7,675 nt of DNA from an uncultured Collinsella sp. (GTDB lineage Bacteria; Actinomycetota; Coriobacteriia; Coriobacteriales; Coriobacteriaceae). How positions within the stretch are numbered: position 1 is the stretch's first letter; each line of letters opens with the position of its first letter. Below are positions 4,772-7,675 of the stretch, piece after piece. The translations under genes were made by a program, and so were the position numbers. The notes under the pieces were generated by a model that saw only the letters and a list, made by a program, of their open reading frames with translations, was not told where the DNA came from and searched no databases. The stretch is taken from the NCBI GenBank assembly GCA_938023085.1, contig CALHDP010000014.1:1-7675 (forward strand). Direction: 5' to 3'.

Positions 4772-5731
4772 ATGGGTTTCACGATTCTTGGAACAGGCTC
4801 GGCGCTTCCTGAGCGCAGTGTTTCCAATGACGAGCTGTCTGAGTTCCTCGATACCTCGGATGAGTGGATTTTTACCCGCACAGGTATCAAGAGCCGCCAC
4901 GTCTGTACCACCGAGTCACTTGACGACCTTGCCGTAGCGGCGAGCGAGCGGGCACTCCAGGTGTCCGGAATCGACGCGAGCCAGCTGGATCTGATCGTCT
5001 GCTCGACGACGACGGGTGACCACCTTGTTCCCGCTGAGGCGTGTGCCGTTGCTGAGCGACTAGGAGCGGCGTGCCCTGCCTTCGATGTCTCGGCGGCCTG
5101 TGCCGGCTTCGTGTTTGCGCTCGATGTCGCCGAGGGCTATATCGAGCGCGGTCGTGCCGAGCGCGTGCTTATCGTTGCTGCTGAGCAGATGACGCGCGCG
5201 CTCGACTGGACCGACCGCGCCACCTGCGTGCTCTTTGGCGATGGGGCAGGCGCCGCAGTGATTGGGGCTGGGGGAGACAGCCCCCTTGCCGTTGAGCTTT
5301 CGACGGCGCCCGACGTCGAGACGTTACACGTTCCCGGTCTGGTCGGCACCTCGCCGTTTAAGGCTTCCGCAGATAGCAAGAGCGTGCTGTCCATGAATGG
5401 CCGCCGCGTGTTCAAGTTCGGCGTCAACGCCATCTGCGACACGGTCCATAAGCTCGCCTGCGACGCGAGTATCGCGGTCGAAGACATCGACCATTTTGTA
5501 TTCCATCAGGCTAACGAACGAATCCTGAGTCAGGCGGTCAAGCGCCTCGGCGTGCCAGATGAGCGCGTGGTTCGAACGCTGCGCGAGACCGGCAACATTT
5601 CGAGCGCCTGCATTCCCTTTGCGCTTGACCGTCTGGCACGCACCGACGCACTGAATGCGGGCGACACCATCGCCCTCGTTGGATTTGGCGCCGGCCTGGA
5701 TATAGGTGGCTATCTGCTTCGTTGGAAGTAG
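4772..5731 (+). CDS. fabH: Beta-ketoacyl-ACP synthase III
   Basis: FabH condenses an acyl-CoA primer with malonyl-ACP to start type II fatty acid synthesis. The 319-residue protein has the usual length and the full Cys-His-Asn catalytic triad: C110 in SAACAGF, H245 in FHQAN and N275 in GNISSA. The CoA-binding W32 and R36 in DTSDEWIFTRTG are present. The C-terminus has GFGAGLDIGG, a close variant of the usual glycine-rich end. The residue aligned to E. coli Phe87, which shapes the primer pocket, is Val 86, so primer preference may differ from acetyl-CoA. It is first in the fab operon, 49 nt before acpP. It lies downstream of the paired repeat, so it is likely the regulated entry point of the operon. 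Confidence 0.95.
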   Translation: MGFTILGTGSALPERSVSNDELSEFLDTSDEWIFTRTGIKSRHVCTTESLDDLAVAASERALQVSGIDASQLDLIVCSTTTGDHLVPAEACAVAERLGAACPAFDVSAACAGFVFALDVAEGYIERGRAERVLIVAAEQMTRALDWTDRATCVLFGDGAGAAVIGAGGDSPLAVELSTAPDVETLHVPGLVGTSPFKASADSKSVLSMNGRRVFKFGVNAICDTVHKLACDASIAVEDIDHFVFHQANERILSQAVKRLGVPDERVVRTLRETGNISSACIPFALDRLARTDALNAGDTIALVGFGAGLDIGGYLLRWK

Positions 5732-5780
5732 TTGCACATAGGAAAAAACGCCCCTAGGGCACAAACAAAGGAGAACTACC

Positions 5781-6017
5781 ATGGCAGATCAGAAGACCTT
5801 CGAGCGCGTTTGCGACGTTATCCGCGAGACCGCCGGTCTTGACGATGTCGAGATGAAGCCCGAGTCCACGCTCGAGGAGATTGGTCTCGACAGCCTGGGC
5901 ACCGTCGAGATCCTCGTCGCCGTCGAGGACGAGTTTGGCATCCAGCTCGATACCGAGGAGAACCCCAAGACGGTCGGCGAGTTCGCCGATACGGTCGAGG
6001 CGGCATTGGAGAAGTAG
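5781..6017 (+). CDS. acpP: Acyl carrier protein
   Basis: The small acidic carrier holds growing acyl chains on a 4'-phosphopantetheine arm attached by AcpS. The 78-residue length is standard. The prosthetic-group serine is S38 within GLDSLGTVEI, the start of the recognition helix, followed by the acidic VEDEFGIQLD segment. The residue two after the serine is Gly, where E. coli AcpP has Asp38. ATG has a strong AAAGGAGA (5767-5774) 6 nt upstream, which suits the high level of ACP needed. It is followed by fabK after only 2 nt. Placement among fab genes shows it is the fatty-acid ACP and not a polyketide or lipoteichoic acid carrier. Confidence 0.96.
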   Translation: MADQKTFERVCDVIRETAGLDDVEMKPESTLEEIGLDSLGTVEILVAVEDEFGIQLDTEENPKTVGEFADTVEAALEK

Positions 6018-6019
6018 AG

Positions 6020-6964
6020 ATGCTCAAGACTCCTCTCTGCGATCTGCTCGGCATCGAAAAACCCGTGTTCCAGGGTGGCATGGCCTGGATTGCCGACGCC
6101 TCGCTGGCATCTGCCGTGTCCGAGGCGGGCGGCTTAGGCATTATCGCGGCCATGAATGCCGACGCAAACTGGCTGCGCGATCAGATCCACGAGCTGCGCG
6201 CCAAGACGGATAAGCCCTTTGGCGTCAACGTAATGCTCATGAGCCCGTTTGTCGACGAGGTCGCACAAGTGGTGATTGATGAGCGGGTGCCCGTTGTGGT
6301 GACCGGCGCCGGCAATCCCACCAAGTACATGAAGGCCTGGAGCGATGCGGGCATCAAGGTTATTCCCGTCGTGGCTTCGGTGGCGCTGGCGCGTCTCGTG
6401 GCGCGTCGCGGAGCAACTGCCGTGGTTGCCGAGGGCACCGAATCAGGCGGCCATATTGGAGAGACCTCGACGATGGCGCTGGTGCCGCAGGTTGTCGATG
6501 CGGTCGATATTCCCGTGGTTGCGGCTGGCGGCATCGCCGATGGCCGCGGTGTGGCGGCCGCCTTTATGCTCGGCGCTGCCGGCGTCCAGGTGGGAACACG
6601 CTTTCTGGTCGCAAACGAGTGCACCGTATCCGAACAGTACAAAGAGCTGGTGCTCAAGGCAGGCGACACGTCGACGCGTGCGACCGGTCGCTCGACGGGA
6701 CATCCGGTTCGCGCCCTCAAGAGCCCCTTCACCAACGCGTATGCCAAGAACGAGGCGGCGGGCGCAAGCCCCGAGGAGCTTGGGGCCATGGGCACGGGCG
6801 CGCTTCGTAAAGCCGCAAAGGACGGTAATTACGAAGAGGGTTCGTATTTGTGCGGACAGATTGCCGGCATGGTCAACGAACGCCAGAGCGCACGCGAAAT
6901 CGTCGACGATCTGGTCGATGGCGCCGAGCATGTCCTGAAGGGTGCGTCCGCATGGGTAGCGTAG
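6020..6964 (+). CDS. fabK: Enoyl-ACP reductase II, FMN-dependent
   Basis: FabK reduces trans-2-enoyl-ACP with NAD(P)H through FMN, the last step of each elongation cycle. The 314-residue TIM-barrel protein starts with FQGGMAWIADASLASAVSEA (17-36). It contains VNVMLMSPF, GAGNP, the signature AEGTESGGHIGE with H145 (His144 of the pneumococcal enzyme by alignment) and AAGGIADGRG, followed by VGTRFLV in the FMN phosphate-binding region. These favour FabK over nitronate monooxygenase, its closest relative, as does the position between acpP and fabD. ATG is 2 nt after the acpP stop and uses GGAGA (6008-6012) inside the acpP end, so translation is probably coupled. FabK enzymes are intrinsically insensitive to triclosan. 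Confidence 0.93.
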   Translation: MLKTPLCDLLGIEKPVFQGGMAWIADASLASAVSEAGGLGIIAAMNADANWLRDQIHELRAKTDKPFGVNVMLMSPFVDEVAQVVIDERVPVVVTGAGNPTKYMKAWSDAGIKVIPVVASVALARLVARRGATAVVAEGTESGGHIGETSTMALVPQVVDAVDIPVVAAGGIADGRGVAAAFMLGAAGVQVGTRFLVANECTVSEQYKELVLKAGDTSTRATGRSTGHPVRALKSPFTNAYAKNEAAGASPEELGAMGTGALRKAAKDGNYEEGSYLCGQIAGMVNERQSAREIVDDLVDGAEHVLKGASAWVA

Positions 6965-7675
6965 CGTTTCTGTTTGCCGGTCAGGGTGCCCAGCATCCCG
7001 CGATGGGCGTCGACCTCATCGAGGCATCACCGGCGGCTGCCGAGGTGTTCGCCATTGCCGACGAGGTGCGCCCGGGGACCAGTGAGCAGTGCCGGAGCGC
7101 CTCCAAGGAGGAGCTCTCGCAGACTGAGAACACGCAGCCTTGCGTGTTCGTGCACGACTTGGCTGTCGCCGTCGCCCTGCGTGAGCACGGCGTGGTACCT
7201 GCCGCCTGTGCGGGATTCTCGCTGGGCGAGGTCGCCGCGCTCACCTTTGCGGGGGCGTTCGATACGCGAGCGGGCTTTGAGCTCGTGTGTGAGCGCGCGG
7301 CATTGATGGCCACGGCGGCTGAGCGTCACCCCGGCGGCATGCGCGCCGTCATCAAGCTCGATGCGGCGCAAGTCGAGGGCCTGGCAAAACAGGCCGGCGA
7401 GGACTGCTGGCCGGTCAACTACAACAGCCCTCAGCAGACGGTTGTGGCCGGAGCGCCCGGTGCGTTGCAGACCCTCGACGTCCTGGTAAAAGAGGCTGGT
7501 GGCCGGGCCATGAAGGTCGCGGTGTCGGGTGCATTCCATAGCCCCTATATGGCCGAGGCGACCTGTGGCCTTGCTGCATATATCGATGCCGGTCACGCGC
7601 CGTCCCCGTTGCTCATTCCTGTTATGGCAAATATGACAGCGGCGCCCTATCCGGCGGATCCCCAGACGGCATCGG
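6952..7675 (+). CDS. fabD: Malonyl-CoA:ACP transacylase, 3' end cut by window
   Basis: FabD moves malonyl groups from CoA to ACP, supplying extender units to FabH and the elongating synthases. The frame is open to the window end and gives 241 residues of an expected ~310. It starts FLFAGQGAQHPAMG with oxyanion-hole Gln 11. It contains the nucleophile S90 in GFSLGE, the malonate-binding R115 in CERAALM and the catalytic H196 in SGAFHSPYM. The elbow has Phe where E. coli has His (GHSLGE), a variation I recall in other FabDs. The ATG at 6952 overlaps the end of fabK by 13 nt with AAGGG (6938-6942) 9 nt upstream, indicating translational coupling. Residues beyond 241 and downstream fab genes are not visible. 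Confidence 0.94.
   Translation, partial: MGSVAFLFAGQGAQHPAMGVDLIEASPAAAEVFAIADEVRPGTSEQCRSASKEELSQTENTQPCVFVHDLAVAVALREHGVVPAACAGFSLGEVAALTFAGAFDTRAGFELVCERAALMATAAERHPGGMRAVIKLDAAQVEGLAKQAGEDCWPVNYNSPQQTVVAGAPGALQTLDVLVKEAGGRAMKVAVSGAFHSPYMAEATCGLAAYIDAGHAPSPLLIPVMANMTAAPYPADPQTAS

Noticed and set aside
5750..5760. GCCC-CTA-GGGC inverted repeat between fabH and acpP
   Set aside because: Only a 4-bp stem with a triloop and no T-run; too short to call a terminator or operator.
6020..6964. Nitronate monooxygenase as the identity of the gene after acpP
   Set aside because: The two families are related, but the AEGTESGGHIGE and AAGGIADGRG motifs and the acpP-fabD context fit FabK.

Overview
The window looks like chromosomal core sequence from a GC-rich gut actinobacterium of the class Coriobacteriia, most likely Collinsella or a close relative. 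That call rests on recalled resemblance of the S12, S7, EF-G and S10 proteins, strongly C-ending codons in the ribosomal genes, TTG starts, and an anaerobe-type fatty-acid cluster using FabK. No database search was run, so genus-level confidence is moderate (about 0.7). There are no mobile elements, CRISPR arrays, tRNA or rRNA genes.

Left part (1-3760, + strand) is a reduced 'str' operon. A non-coding leader (1-288) holds a hairpin cut by the window edge, a probable terminator of an unseen upstream gene (75-111), a good SigA-type promoter (TTGACG, 17 nt, TATCCT) and a short leader hairpin. Then come rpsL (S12), rpsG (S7), fusA (EF-G) and rpsJ (S10), closed by a very strong intrinsic terminator at 3722-3759. 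No tuf follows fusA, and the S10-operon genes that normally follow rpsJ (rplC, rplD and so on) are absent.

Middle (3819-4771): birA (biotin-protein ligase without a DNA-binding domain) lies on the - strand, convergent with rpsJ and divergent from the fatty-acid operon. The divergent spacer of 176 nt carries a conspicuous 19-bp sequence present twice at a 48-bp period just upstream of fabH, plus a separate TTGTC-N7-GACAA palindrome. These look like sites for an unidentified regulator.

Right part (4772-7675, + strand) is the start of a type II fatty-acid synthesis operon: fabH, acpP, fabK, fabD (cut by the right edge). The order matches the pneumococcal fab cluster. FabD makes malonyl-ACP, FabH primes the chain from acyl-CoA, AcpP carries the intermediates and FabK does the last reduction. 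BirA would biotinylate the BCCP subunit of acetyl-CoA carboxylase that supplies malonyl-CoA, so the birA/fab divergence is functionally sensible.

Most of the window is conventional. The points most worth a second look are the paired repeat upstream of fabH, a natural Arg at the S12 streptomycin position 88, and the detachment of rpsJ from its usual operon.
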